DNA of 9,839 nt from an uncultured Enterocloster sp. GTDB taxonomy: Bacteria > Bacillota > Clostridia > Lachnospirales > Lachnospiraceae. Below are positions 1 through 6,034 of the stretch, piece after piece. Below the pieces are notes generated by a model. The model was not told where the DNA came from. It saw only the letters and a program-made list of their open reading frames with translations, and did not search any database. Position numbers and translations under genes: made by a program. Positions within the stretch are counted from its first letter, which is position 1. Each line of letters begins with the position of its first letter. The DNA lies in NCBI GenBank assembly GCA_944382045.1, contig CALWMT010000075.1, forward strand, positions 1 through 9,839, written 5' to 3'.

Positions 1-2097
1 GGCCGCTGTCGGGCGGCTGGCCTCTGTGGATGCACTGTCTCCTCCGGAGCCGCCGCTCTCTGCAGCCGCGCTGTCTCCCGTGGGGCCGCTTTCCTCTGCG
101 GATGCGCTGCCTCCTGTGGAGCCGCTGTCCTCTGCAGCCCCGCTGCCTTCCACAGCTCCGCTGCCCCCTGCGGATGCGCTGCCTCCCGCCGGACCGCTTT
201 CTTCCTCGGATGCGCTGCCTTCCCCAGCCTCTCCTTCCTCTGCGGATGCGCTGTCTCCCGTGGTCTCACTGTCTTCTTCCGCTGTGCCGCCTCCCGCAGC
301 TCCGCTGCCCCCTGCGGATGCGCTGCCTCCCGCCGGACCGCTTTCTTCCTCGGATGCGCTGCCTCCTGCAGCCTCTCCTTGCTCTGGGGATGCACTGCCT
401 CCCGTGGATGCGCTGCCCCCCGCAGTCTCACTGTCTTCTTCCGCTGTGCCGCCTCCCGCAGCTCCGCCGCTCTCTGCGGCTGCACCGCCTTCCGGGCTCC
501 CGCTTCCTTCCGCGGCTGCACTATCCCCCGCAGCCGAAGAGCCTGCACCGTTTTCCGGGCCTTCCTGGCCGTCCGTCTGTTCCCCGCTGCTGCTTCCGCC
601 GCTGGTTTCCGCATCCTTCGAGGGCCCTCCGCTGCTTCCCGTGCTTCCCGCCGATCCGCTGCCGCTTCCCCCACCTCCGCCGGTGCCGGCGCTGTCCTTC
701 CCGCTGTCTGCCTTTTCGCTGTCTTCTTTTTCGCTGCTTTCCTTCTCCTCCTCTTCCTTCTCGTCCTCCCGCTCCTCCTCATAATCCATCTCCAAATCCG
801 CCAGCGTCCCCTGAAGGCCCGACAGCCCCGTGAGAATCACCTGCTCATTGGCCTGCAGCTTGGCGTCCAGGGCCAGAAGCGTCTCCATATCCGCCTCCAG
901 CTCCGGCAGTGCCTCGGCCACACCGGAAGCGCCGCTCTTTATACCCCGTAATCGGGTATGAAGCTTGCGGAGGGGCTCCTGCATTTCTCCCAGCGTGGTC
1001 ACAATATCATTCATGCTGCTGTGGATGACCTCCGCCGCGTCCTTAGCCGTCTCCAGATGCGGAACCATCTTTTCCATCTGGGACGACAATGCCGACAGGG
1101 AAGCCAGGGCCTGGTCATTTCCCGCCAGAATGCTGTCCTTGGCCCCGCTCCACTTCTGACGTGCCCGCTCCGCCGCAGCCGCCCCTGACTGGGCCAGCTC
1201 CACGCCCTCCCGCATATCCTCCACGGACAGGGCCATCTGCTCCAGGCTGTCATAGAGTTCATCCCCCGCATCCTGCCAGGTATCCTTGGCCTCCTTTAAA
1301 TCCTTGATGTGCTCCAAATCCTCCAGCGTACCGGGAAACATAGAGAGAATAACGCCCACGGTCTCAAAGCTGTCCGTGCCTATCCGCACCGTGTAATCCC
1401 CCTTCTCGCCGGGCAGAGCGGTAAATACCACCGCCGTGGTATCCCCCAGGCTCTGGGTCTGAGCCCCCTCTGCCTCCACGCTGCGGCATTTTGACATATC
1501 CACAGGCACCGCTGCGGCCAGGAGCATGTTATTCCGGTCATAGAGGCGCGCCCTGGCATTTGGCTCTGCCTCTATATGAATTTCCACCAGGCCGGACGCG
1601 CCGGCCAGCTCATCCGCATTGGCCGGAACACCATTTAATTTATAGGAAATATCAAAGTTCCAGGCAAGCTCCACCTGCTCCGGGTCCATGGCGCATTTAT
1701 AGTAAAACCGCTCCCCGGCATCCTGGCTCAGATTCCACTTCACCTGGTCACCGGAAATCTCCGGTGCGTCCATGGTTGACATATTTTCCACGTTCAGATA
1801 CGTCCCGTAATCGGTAAAGGAGCGCAGGCCATTCAGGCTGCAGCCCTTCACCACATTCACTGCCTCCGGCTGGCCGTACCAGTCCAGATTTACATACATC
1901 GTCTCATCCGCCGACACGGCTTTTGGCGCGGCCCAGGCTTCAGCAGAGGTCCCGCCTCCTCCCGGAATCATGGCAAGAGCCAACAGAAGCGCGCCGGCCC
2001 TCCTGCACCCATACCGCCGCTGTCTTAAATGGCGCATTCCGCAGGAGCGCCCAAGCTTCCCGCCGCGCCGAGCTGCCGTCCTATTTTTTTCCTTCAT
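1..2097 (-). CDS. Large exported protein with Gly/Ser/Ala/Glu repeat tail, partner of MMPL transporter (3' partial)
   Basis: An open frame runs from an ATG at 2097 to the window edge: 699 codons, no stop, C-terminus missing. The ATG overlaps the TGA of the transporter gene (ATGA), with GGAGG ten bases upstream, so I chose it over the in-frame ATG at 2037, which has no clear ribosome binding site. Residues 1-56 look like a long signal peptide: basic n-region, core AGALLLALAMIP around 35-45, AEAWA before a likely cleavage. Residues 60-255 look beta-rich, with WNFDISYKLNG near 146, AGASGLVEI near 165 and LPGEKGDYTVRIG near 228. Residues 256-438 look helical, possibly coiled coil. Residues 440-465 are Glu/Lys/Asp-rich, and the rest is low-complexity repeat. 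The layout suggests an envelope protein whose helical part is held off a membrane or wall anchor by a long spacer. I recall similar proteins beside clostridial MMPL genes, but no function is known to me. Confidence 0.85.
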   Translation of the reverse strand, partial: MKEKNRTAARRGGKLGRSCGMRHLRQRRYGCRRAGALLLALAMIPGGGGTSAEAWAAPKAVSADETMYVNLDWYGQPEAVNVVKGCSLNGLRSFTDYGTYLNVENMSTMDAPEISGDQVKWNLSQDAGERFYYKCAMDPEQVELAWNFDISYKLNGVPANADELAGASGLVEIHIEAEPNARARLYDRNNMLLAAAVPVDMSKCRSVEAEGAQTQSLGDTTAVVFTALPGEKGDYTVRIGTDSFETVGVILSMFPGTLEDLEHIKDLKEAKDTWQDAGDELYDSLEQMALSVEDMREGVELAQSGAAAAERARQKWSGAKDSILAGNDQALASLSALSSQMEKMVPHLETAKDAAEVIHSSMNDIVTTLGEMQEPLRKLHTRLRGIKSGASGVAEALPELEADMETLLALDAKLQANEQVILTGLSGLQGTLADLEMDYEEEREDEKEEEEKESSEKEDSEKADSGKDSAGTGGGGGSGSGSAGSTGSSGGPSKDAETSGGSSSGEQTDGQEGPENGAGSSAAGDSAAAEGSGSPEGGAAAESGGAAGGGTAEEDSETAGGSASTGGSASPEQGEAAGGSASEEESGPAGGSASAGGSGAAGGGTAEEDSETTGDSASAEEGEAGEGSASEEESGPAGGSASAGGSGAVEGSGAAEDSGSTGGSASAEESGPTGDSAAAESGGSGGDSASTEASRPTAA
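153..220. repeat. 68-bp perfect direct repeat, copy 1
   Basis: Bases 153-220 are identical to 297-364. The offset of 144 bases is 48 codons, so the repeat stays in frame within the spacer-coding region. Perfect identity over 68 bases suggests recent duplication or gene conversion inside the spacer. Confidence 0.9.
263..305. repeat. 43-bp perfect direct repeat, copy 1
   Basis: Bases 263-305 are identical to 425-467. The offset of 162 bases is 54 codons, again in frame. This unit encodes the GGGTAEEDSET-type motif of the spacer and abuts the 68-bp repeat, showing that two different block lengths have been copied. Confidence 0.88.
297..364. repeat. 68-bp perfect direct repeat, copy 2
   Basis: This is the second copy of the 153-220 unit, identical over all 68 bases by direct comparison. 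It diverges at the base before 297 and just after 364. Confidence 0.9.
425..467. repeat. 43-bp perfect direct repeat, copy 2
   Basis: This is the second copy of the 263-305 unit. Identity ends after 467, where the next base is c instead of t. Confidence 0.88.
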
Positions 2098-4271
2098 TCT
2101 GCATCTGCCTCCATTTTCTGCGGCTTCTTTAAACGTCTCCGTCTATTTCTCCAGCTCTCAAACCGCTCAAACTCATTGTCCGTCACAATCCTGTCAAAAA
2201 GCACCAGCAGGGCCGGCAGCACGGTGAGCACCAGCACCATGCTGTAGAGCCCGCCCCGGCCAATCAGGTGTCCCAAGTCTCCAATGGCCGCTGTGCTGGA
2301 AATAAAATGTATGATATACCCGGCCAGCACGATAATCGTGCCCGAAGTAAAAATCGAGGTGCAGGACAGCGACAGCGCCTGTATGCAGGCCTCCCTCTTA
2401 TCCGGAATTTTTTTACGGCAGGCCGCATAATTGTTGGCCAGGAGGATGGCGTAGTCTACCGTCGCCCCCAGCTGGATGCTGCTCACAATAATATAGCCCA
2501 TATACACCATGGTATCCCCCGCAAGGTAGGGAACCGCCATGTTCAGGAAAATAGCCGCCTCAATGGGAATAATCACCAGTACGGGCACCACCAGGGAGCG
2601 GAAGCTGGCCATCACCACCAGGAATACGCCTAAAAGGGAGAGCATATTTACCCGGGTGTTGTCCTCCGTAATCGTGTCCCGGATGTCCCGGGTGGATGGG
2701 GTCTCCCCCACCAGGTAGGAATTTTCCGGATAATAGCCTGTCAAAATCTCCTCCAGCTCCTGTGTGCACGCAAAAGCCTGGCTGCTCTCGGACTTTGTCC
2801 GTATGTAAATCAGCATTCTGCACCAATCCCGGGTATGAAGCTCCCCGGTCAGGGACTGGGGCAGAAACTCCTCCGGTATTCCTTCCGGCAGGGTCCCTGC
2901 CAGGGAGGTCACGCTCTTTACATAAGGGAGCGCCTCGATGGCCTCCGTCATCTCCCGCTCCCTCACAGAGGAGGTGTTGGGATAGAGCGCCAGGAGCATA
3001 TTGCTGCGGCCAAAGGTATTTACAATCACCTGGTCGTCCGCATAGACCTTGGTTCCCTCACTGGCCCCCACCGCGCTGTTGCCGTAGAGGTACGTATTCA
3101 TCCCCTGGGCCACATAGGCCGGCGGCACCAGAAGAAGCATCAGCGCCAGGGAAGCATACCGCGCCTTATAAATCCGGCGGCTGAAACCCTGAAAATCCGG
3201 CAGAAAGCGCCGGTGCCTCGTCCGCTCATTCATCGAGGCAAATTTCAAAATCATGGCCGGCATGAAAAATACCACGGTCAGCAGGCTGAATACAATCCCC
3301 TTTGCAAGCACCAGTCCCATGTCAAAGCCGATGGTAAACTTCATGGAAACCAACGCCAGAAATCCCACCACAGTAGTCAGGCTGCTGGCAAATATGGAGT
3401 TGATGGCGTCGTCCACCGCCCGGACCATGGCCTCCTCCTCACTGAGCCCGCCCTCCCGCTCCCGGGAGAACGCGTCCAAGAGGAAGATGGAGTAGTCCAT
3501 GGAGGTGGCCAGCTGCAGCACCATAGCCACATTGTCAGTGAGGAAGGACACGGTTCCTATGAAAATATTGGTGCCCCGGTTGAGGAGAATCGCCACTCCC
3601 ATGACCAGAAGGAATAGAAATGGCTCGGACCAGGCATTAGTGGTTATGCACAGTACCGCGAAAATCATAATCACCGCCACGGTCAGAATCAGGCTCATCT
3701 CGCTCTCCACATTCTCCGTCAGAGACTTGGTCTGAACTGCCATTCCCACATAATATCCCTTCTCCCCGGTGATGGCCTGCATCTGCTCAATGGCCTGCGC
3801 TGTCTTCGCTGAGGTGTCCCCCTCGTCAAAGGTCACGTCCATCACCGCACAGCCGTCCTTGTAATAGTCCTCTATGGATTCCACGTCGATGAAATCCTCC
3901 CCGGCATAAATGTTCACCGTGCTGTCGCACCATAAAATCTGGTCCACCCCGTCCACGGCCTCCAGCCGGTCCTTATACTGCTTGGCTTCATAGAGGCTCA
4001 CGTCCTTTAGCATGACCCGGGCCGTTCCCGGATATCCAAAGGCCGCCTCCATCTGGTCAAGGCCGATATGGGAGCGGGCTGTATCCGGGAGATATTCCGT
4101 CAAATCGTAGTTCACATTGACAAAAAGCATAGCAATCAGGGAAAACAGGCACCCCGCTGCAAACACGCTCTCTATCCACTTTTGCTTCTTTATAATGAAA
4201 CGGGCCAGACGAAGAGAGGGCTTTTCTCCCCGTCCCCGCAGTTTAACTCCCTGCGTCTTCTGATTTTCCAT
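2094..4271 (-). CDS. MMPL/RND-superfamily transporter, 725 aa, 12 predicted TM segments
   Basis: Integral membrane exporter of the MMPL/YdfJ-like RND superfamily; in characterised members, proton motive force drives export of lipids or other hydrophobic compounds. It has the duplicated RND layout. There is a TM helix near 34-52, an extracytoplasmic loop to about 190, a five-helix bundle at about 192-345, a TM near 372-390, a second loop to about 540, and a second bundle at about 543-692. Both bundles carry an Asp-Tyr pair at the place of the MmpL3 proton-relay pairs: D259-Y260 in TSMDYSIFLL and D606-Y607 in GATVDYAILL. The C-terminus is basic and cytoplasmic. GGGAAG lies about 10 bases before the ATG. 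The gene sits 45 bases after the wall-binding-repeat gene and overlaps the next gene by ATGA, so it belongs to one transcription unit. No substrate can be read from sequence. The loops carry cysteines C115, C141, C484 and C502. Confidence 0.93.
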   Translation of the reverse strand: MENQKTQGVKLRGRGEKPSLRLARFIIKKQKWIESVFAAGCLFSLIAMLFVNVNYDLTEYLPDTARSHIGLDQMEAAFGYPGTARVMLKDVSLYEAKQYKDRLEAVDGVDQILWCDSTVNIYAGEDFIDVESIEDYYKDGCAVMDVTFDEGDTSAKTAQAIEQMQAITGEKGYYVGMAVQTKSLTENVESEMSLILTVAVIMIFAVLCITTNAWSEPFLFLLVMGVAILLNRGTNIFIGTVSFLTDNVAMVLQLATSMDYSIFLLDAFSREREGGLSEEEAMVRAVDDAINSIFASSLTTVVGFLALVSMKFTIGFDMGLVLAKGIVFSLLTVVFFMPAMILKFASMNERTRHRRFLPDFQGFSRRIYKARYASLALMLLLVPPAYVAQGMNTYLYGNSAVGASEGTKVYADDQVIVNTFGRSNMLLALYPNTSSVREREMTEAIEALPYVKSVTSLAGTLPEGIPEEFLPQSLTGELHTRDWCRMLIYIRTKSESSQAFACTQELEEILTGYYPENSYLVGETPSTRDIRDTITEDNTRVNMLSLLGVFLVVMASFRSLVVPVLVIIPIEAAIFLNMAVPYLAGDTMVYMGYIIVSSIQLGATVDYAILLANNYAACRKKIPDKREACIQALSLSCTSIFTSGTIIVLAGYIIHFISSTAAIGDLGHLIGRGGLYSMVLVLTVLPALLVLFDRIVTDNEFERFESWRNRRRRLKKPQKMEADAE

Positions 4272-4316
4272 ACTTAATCGTCTTCCCTTTTCCTAAACAT
4301 GCTGTCCCGGCGGGCA

Positions 4317-5099
4317 TCACCGCAGAAGAATCACCAGAAAGCTGCGCTTCCCCTCTTTTTCTGCCGATGCCATACCCAAATATCGATAATATTCCAGCGT
4401 ATATTTTCTGTCGTCCTTCTTCTCTCTCTTCCTGTCAAGCCACTCCGCCGCCTTCTCATAGGCCTCCTCCCCGTCCTGGCAGCTTCTGAGATAGAGCTCC
4501 AGGCAGGAGGCGCGGCTCCGGTAGGAAATAGATGCCAGATAGTCGGAGAGCTCCCCCTGGCCATATACCTTTCCATCCGCGTACCCATTTTCCATGGCTC
4601 CCGAAAGGCGGGCCGCCGCCGCCCGGTTTAAGGCGTCCTCCACAAAAAAACCGGCATACCGGTCATAAGAAGTGCGCGTATCCCCCGCATAGTCCTCCTC
4701 CCGGTCCGGATGAAGGTCAAAATATTCCTCCGCCTTCTCCTCGCTGAGGCGGTCAAAAAGTGCCTGCTCCTCCGCCTCAAAGCAGCCCACGGTATAGGGG
4801 CCGCCTCCCGTTCCGGGAATCCAGCGGGCCTCCTCAAAGACTCCGTCCTCGGAAAACCGGCAGATGCTGTCCCCCAAAGTCTGCTCCCCTGTGCAGGGCA
4901 TTCCGTCCGGCCCCAGGCAGTACCAGCTGTCAGCGATTTTCTGCCATCCGCAGGCTGCCGGGACCGTGCTCACAACGGTTTGGGAGGACTCCGCTGCCGC
5001 TGGCCCGGCCAAGGCTGTCACCGGCGCCGCAGCTCCCAGGCCAAACGCCAGCGCCCCCGCCGCAAGCTTCACTGTATTTTTCTTCCATCTATCCTTCAT
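4317..5099 (-). CDS. Exported protein with degenerate cell-wall/choline-binding repeat, 260 aa
   Basis: First gene of the leftward operon. I place the start at the ATG at 5099, where GAGGA lies eight bases upstream and a signal peptide follows directly; an open frame reaching back to 5171 has no such site. Residues 1-31 form a signal peptide: basic MKDRWKK, hydrophobic LAAGALAFGLGAAAPV, cleavage probably after TALA. Residues 51-70 read GWQKIADSWYCLGPDGMP plus CT, the consensus of one choline/cell-wall-binding (CW_binding) repeat, and 71-88 look like a decayed second repeat. Normal wall anchors have many such repeats. Residues 110-260 are charged and mostly helical; the stretch ending YRYLGMASAEKEG then SFLVILL weakly resembles the end of a CAP/SCP-type domain, but I see no active-site histidine. 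Seven cysteines lie in the mature part (C50, C61, C69, C80, C106, C199, C207). It probably acts outside the membrane, with the transporter. Confidence 0.82.
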   Translation of the reverse strand: MKDRWKKNTVKLAAGALAFGLGAAAPVTALAGPAAAESSQTVVSTVPAACGWQKIADSWYCLGPDGMPCTGEQTLGDSICRFSEDGVFEEARWIPGTGGGPYTVGCFEAEEQALFDRLSEEKAEEYFDLHPDREEDYAGDTRTSYDRYAGFFVEDALNRAAAARLSGAMENGYADGKVYGQGELSDYLASISYRSRASCLELYLRSCQDGEEAYEKAAEWLDRKREKKDDRKYTLEYYRYLGMASAEKEGKRSFLVILLR

Positions 5100-5156
5100 T
5101 GCACGATTCCTCACTATATTCGTAACTGTTCCGTCCTGAACTGGTGCCATTAATAA

Positions 5157-5170
5157 TTGACAAATGTCCA
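5157..5170. promoter_or_regulatory. Near-palindrome over the rightward -35 box, possible operator
   Basis: TTGACAAATGTCCA contains GACA-AA-TGTC, a dyad with one mismatch in the outermost pairs. It coincides with the consensus -35 box of the rightward promoter and lies just downstream of the leftward start point. A repressor bound here could block both transcripts. Assignment to the neighbouring TetR protein is inference. Confidence 0.35.
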
Positions 5171-5185
5171 TTTATTAACTATAAT
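5157..5185 (+). promoter_or_regulatory. Consensus sigma-A promoter for the TetR gene
   Basis: TTGACA at 5157-5162 and TATAAT at 5180-5185 are both perfect consensus boxes, separated by the optimal 17 bases. Transcription would start near 5192 and run right, giving a leader of about 165 bases before the ATG at 5357. No nearer rightward promoter stands out. The near-palindrome at 5157-5170 lies over its -35 box. Confidence 0.75.
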
Positions 5186-5207
5186 AGATTATACGAAAAC
5201 ATTTCAA
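5178..5207 (-). promoter_or_regulatory. Leftward promoter candidate for the wall-protein/MMPL operon
   Basis: On the minus strand TTGAAA (5202-5207), an 18-base spacer and TATAGT (5178-5183) match the sigma-A consensus at five of six positions each. A perfect TATAAT also occurs at 5188-5193, with only a weak TTGTAT at 5210-5215. Either choice starts transcription around 5171-5181, giving a leader of about 70-80 bases, and both overlap the rightward promoter at 5157-5185. Confidence 0.6.
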
Positions 5208-5215
5208 AAATACAA

Positions 5216-5247
5216 TGATTAATTTCCATCTATTGGTTTATTAATCA
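5216..5247. promoter_or_regulatory. Nested dyad, possible TetR-family operator
   Basis: TGATTAAT at 5216-5223 and ATTAATCA at 5240-5247 are perfect inverted 8-base arms. Inside them CCA (5226-5228) and TGG (5234-5236) form a second inverted pair on almost the same centre (about 5231). The dyad lies beside the leftward -35 candidates and in the rightward leader, a position suited to control of both directions. The AT-rich surroundings make a chance 8-base arm possible. Confidence 0.4.
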
Positions 5248-5356
5248 ACATTTATTTGGTTTTTGCTCATTAGTTTTTCAAAAATTTACGGAGCTGTTCC
5301 GAACGGTGCGAAAATCGCGGAAAAGACAGCTGTTCACAGAAGAAGGGGGACATACC

Positions 5357-5941
5357 ATGCGAAAGGAAGGACAAGACCGGCGGGTCCGAAAAACGCGAAA
5401 ACAGTTAAAGGACTGCCTCATCCAGCTTTTAAAGGAAAAAAAGGTCCAGGACATCACCGTCCGGGAGCTCACGGAGATGGCGGATTTGAACCGTGGAACC
5501 TTTTACCTTCATTATAAGGATGTTTTTGATTTATTGGAAAAGACGGAGGCTGAGCTCTTCGAGGAGTTTAACAGCCTGGTCTTAAGCCACGATGCCCAGG
5601 ACCTAAAGCAGCGCCCCTCCCTAATCTTCCATGAAATCTTTTCCCTGGTCTATGAAAACGCGGACCTTGTGGAAATCCTTATGGGAGAGAACGGGGATTT
5701 GAATTTCATCAACCGCCTCAAGCATCTGGTCCGCGAAAAATGCCTGCGGGACTGGATGGAGGTCTTCCGCTCCGGGGACCCTCTGGTCTTTGAGGCGTAC
5801 TTTTCCTTCATTGTCTCCGGCTGTGTGGGCCTGGTGCAGTACTGGCTCCAGGGCGGCCTTAAGGAGACGCCGGAGCAGATGGCCCTTCTCGCGGAACAGA
5901 TTATTCTCCAGGGAATCAATGTCCTGGATCGCGAAAAATAG
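5357..5941 (+). CDS. TetR/AcrR-family transcriptional regulator, 194 aa
   Basis: DNA-binding regulator divergent from the envelope operon and probably its controller. The start is the ATG at 5357, preceded by AAGGGGG with a seven-base gap; an open frame extends to an ATG at 5306, but that would add an odd Arg/Lys-rich leader and has no ribosome binding site. The N-terminal domain (about 8-60) has the TetR helix-turn-helix: ITVRELTEMADLNRGTFYLHY is the recognition region, with the classic G-T-F-Y-x-H-Y signature. The rest is all-helical and ends in a segment (GCVGLVQYWLQGG, then TPEQMALL) typical of the Firmicutes TetR_C_8 type found in DhaS-like regulators. The 194-residue length is normal for the family. 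The ligand is not predictable. Regulation of the left-hand operon is inferred from divergence and the shared promoter region. Confidence 0.92.
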   Translation: MRKEGQDRRVRKTRKQLKDCLIQLLKEKKVQDITVRELTEMADLNRGTFYLHYKDVFDLLEKTEAELFEEFNSLVLSHDAQDLKQRPSLIFHEIFSLVYENADLVEILMGENGDLNFINRLKHLVREKCLRDWMEVFRSGDPLVFEAYFSFIVSGCVGLVQYWLQGGLKETPEQMALLAEQIILQGINVLDREK

Positions 5942-5942
5942 A

Positions 5943-5972
5943 TTGCCAATCCGCCGGCCGGCAGTGTATAAT
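5943..5972 (+). promoter_or_regulatory. Promoter of the rRNA methyltransferase gene
   Basis: TTGCCA at 5943-5948 (five of six consensus bases), an 18-base spacer and a perfect TATAAT at 5967-5972 lie directly after the TetR stop codon. The methyltransferase can therefore be transcribed independently of the TetR gene. CCGCCGG at 5951-5957 and CCGGCGG at 5985-5991 form inverted 7-base arms around the -10 box. No T-run follows, so I do not call a terminator. Confidence 0.65.
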
Positions 5973-6034
5973 CGTAACACCAGACCGGCGGCCTTGCCGG
6001 GCTGGCTATCTCGTCATGTACAAGGAGATTCATT

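Larger units (their letters stand above)
1..780 (-). repeat. Low-complexity Gly/Ser/Ala/Glu-coding tandem degenerate repeats
   Basis: Read leftward, this stretch encodes residues 440-699 of the large exported protein. An acidic Glu/Lys/Asp run is followed by a Gly/Ser-rich segment and then irregular units built from GGSAS, EESGPAG, AEEDSET and GGGTAEED. The units vary in length, so this is a degenerate rather than strict tandem array. The composition predicts a flexible disordered spacer, of the kind that lifts surface domains off the membrane or through the wall. The same bases read on the plus strand give long Ser/Pro/Ala or Arg/Cys-rich open frames, which are shadows. Confidence 0.85.
5100..5356. 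other. Divergent regulatory intergenic region between the envelope operon and TetR gene
   Basis: This AT-rich 257-base spacer separates the leftward operon from the rightward TetR gene. It contains a consensus rightward promoter, leftward promoter candidates on top of it, and several dyads. Nearer the TetR gene a short perfect hairpin GCGA-AAA-TCGC lies at 5308-5318, and AGCTGTTC occurs twice (5292-5299 and 5328-5335). I see no tRNA, riboswitch or small gene. Confidence 0.7.

Noticed and set aside
153..467. Regular repeats as a CRISPR array or mobile element
   Set aside because: Repeats differ in length and spacing, overlap one another, lie in frame inside a coding sequence, and there are no unique spacers of constant size or terminal inverted repeats.
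26..951. Long plus-strand open frames (252, 267 and 190 residues) rich in Ser/Pro/Ala or Arg/Cys/Leu
   Set aside because: They are antisense readings of the Gly/Ser/Ala/Glu repeat, where few stop codons arise by composition. No ribosome binding sites or domains are seen, and the minus frame is open for 699 codons with a signal peptide.
2835..3617. 260-residue plus-strand open frame inside the MMPL gene
   Set aside because: It is rich in His/Gln/Arg/Gly with no recognisable domain and lies opposite a clear 725-residue transporter with conserved motifs.
4710..5153. 147-residue plus-strand open frame opposite the wall-repeat protein
   Set aside because: No ribosome binding site or domain is seen; the opposite strand has a signal peptide, a repeat motif and good GAGGA spacing.
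5100..5171. N-terminal extension of the wall-repeat protein to an ATG at 5171
   Set aside because: It would place 24 residues before a perfect signal peptide, has no ribosome binding site, and the codons overlap the likely promoter and transcription start.
5306..5356. N-terminal extension of the TetR gene to an ATG-like start at 5306
   Set aside because: The ATG at 5357 has AAGGGGG at good spacing and gives the usual TetR N-terminal length; the extension lacks a site and includes a hairpin.
5951..5991. GC-rich inverted repeat after the TetR gene as its terminator
   Set aside because: Arms are only 7 bases with a 27-base loop, no T-run follows, and the repeat encloses a good promoter.
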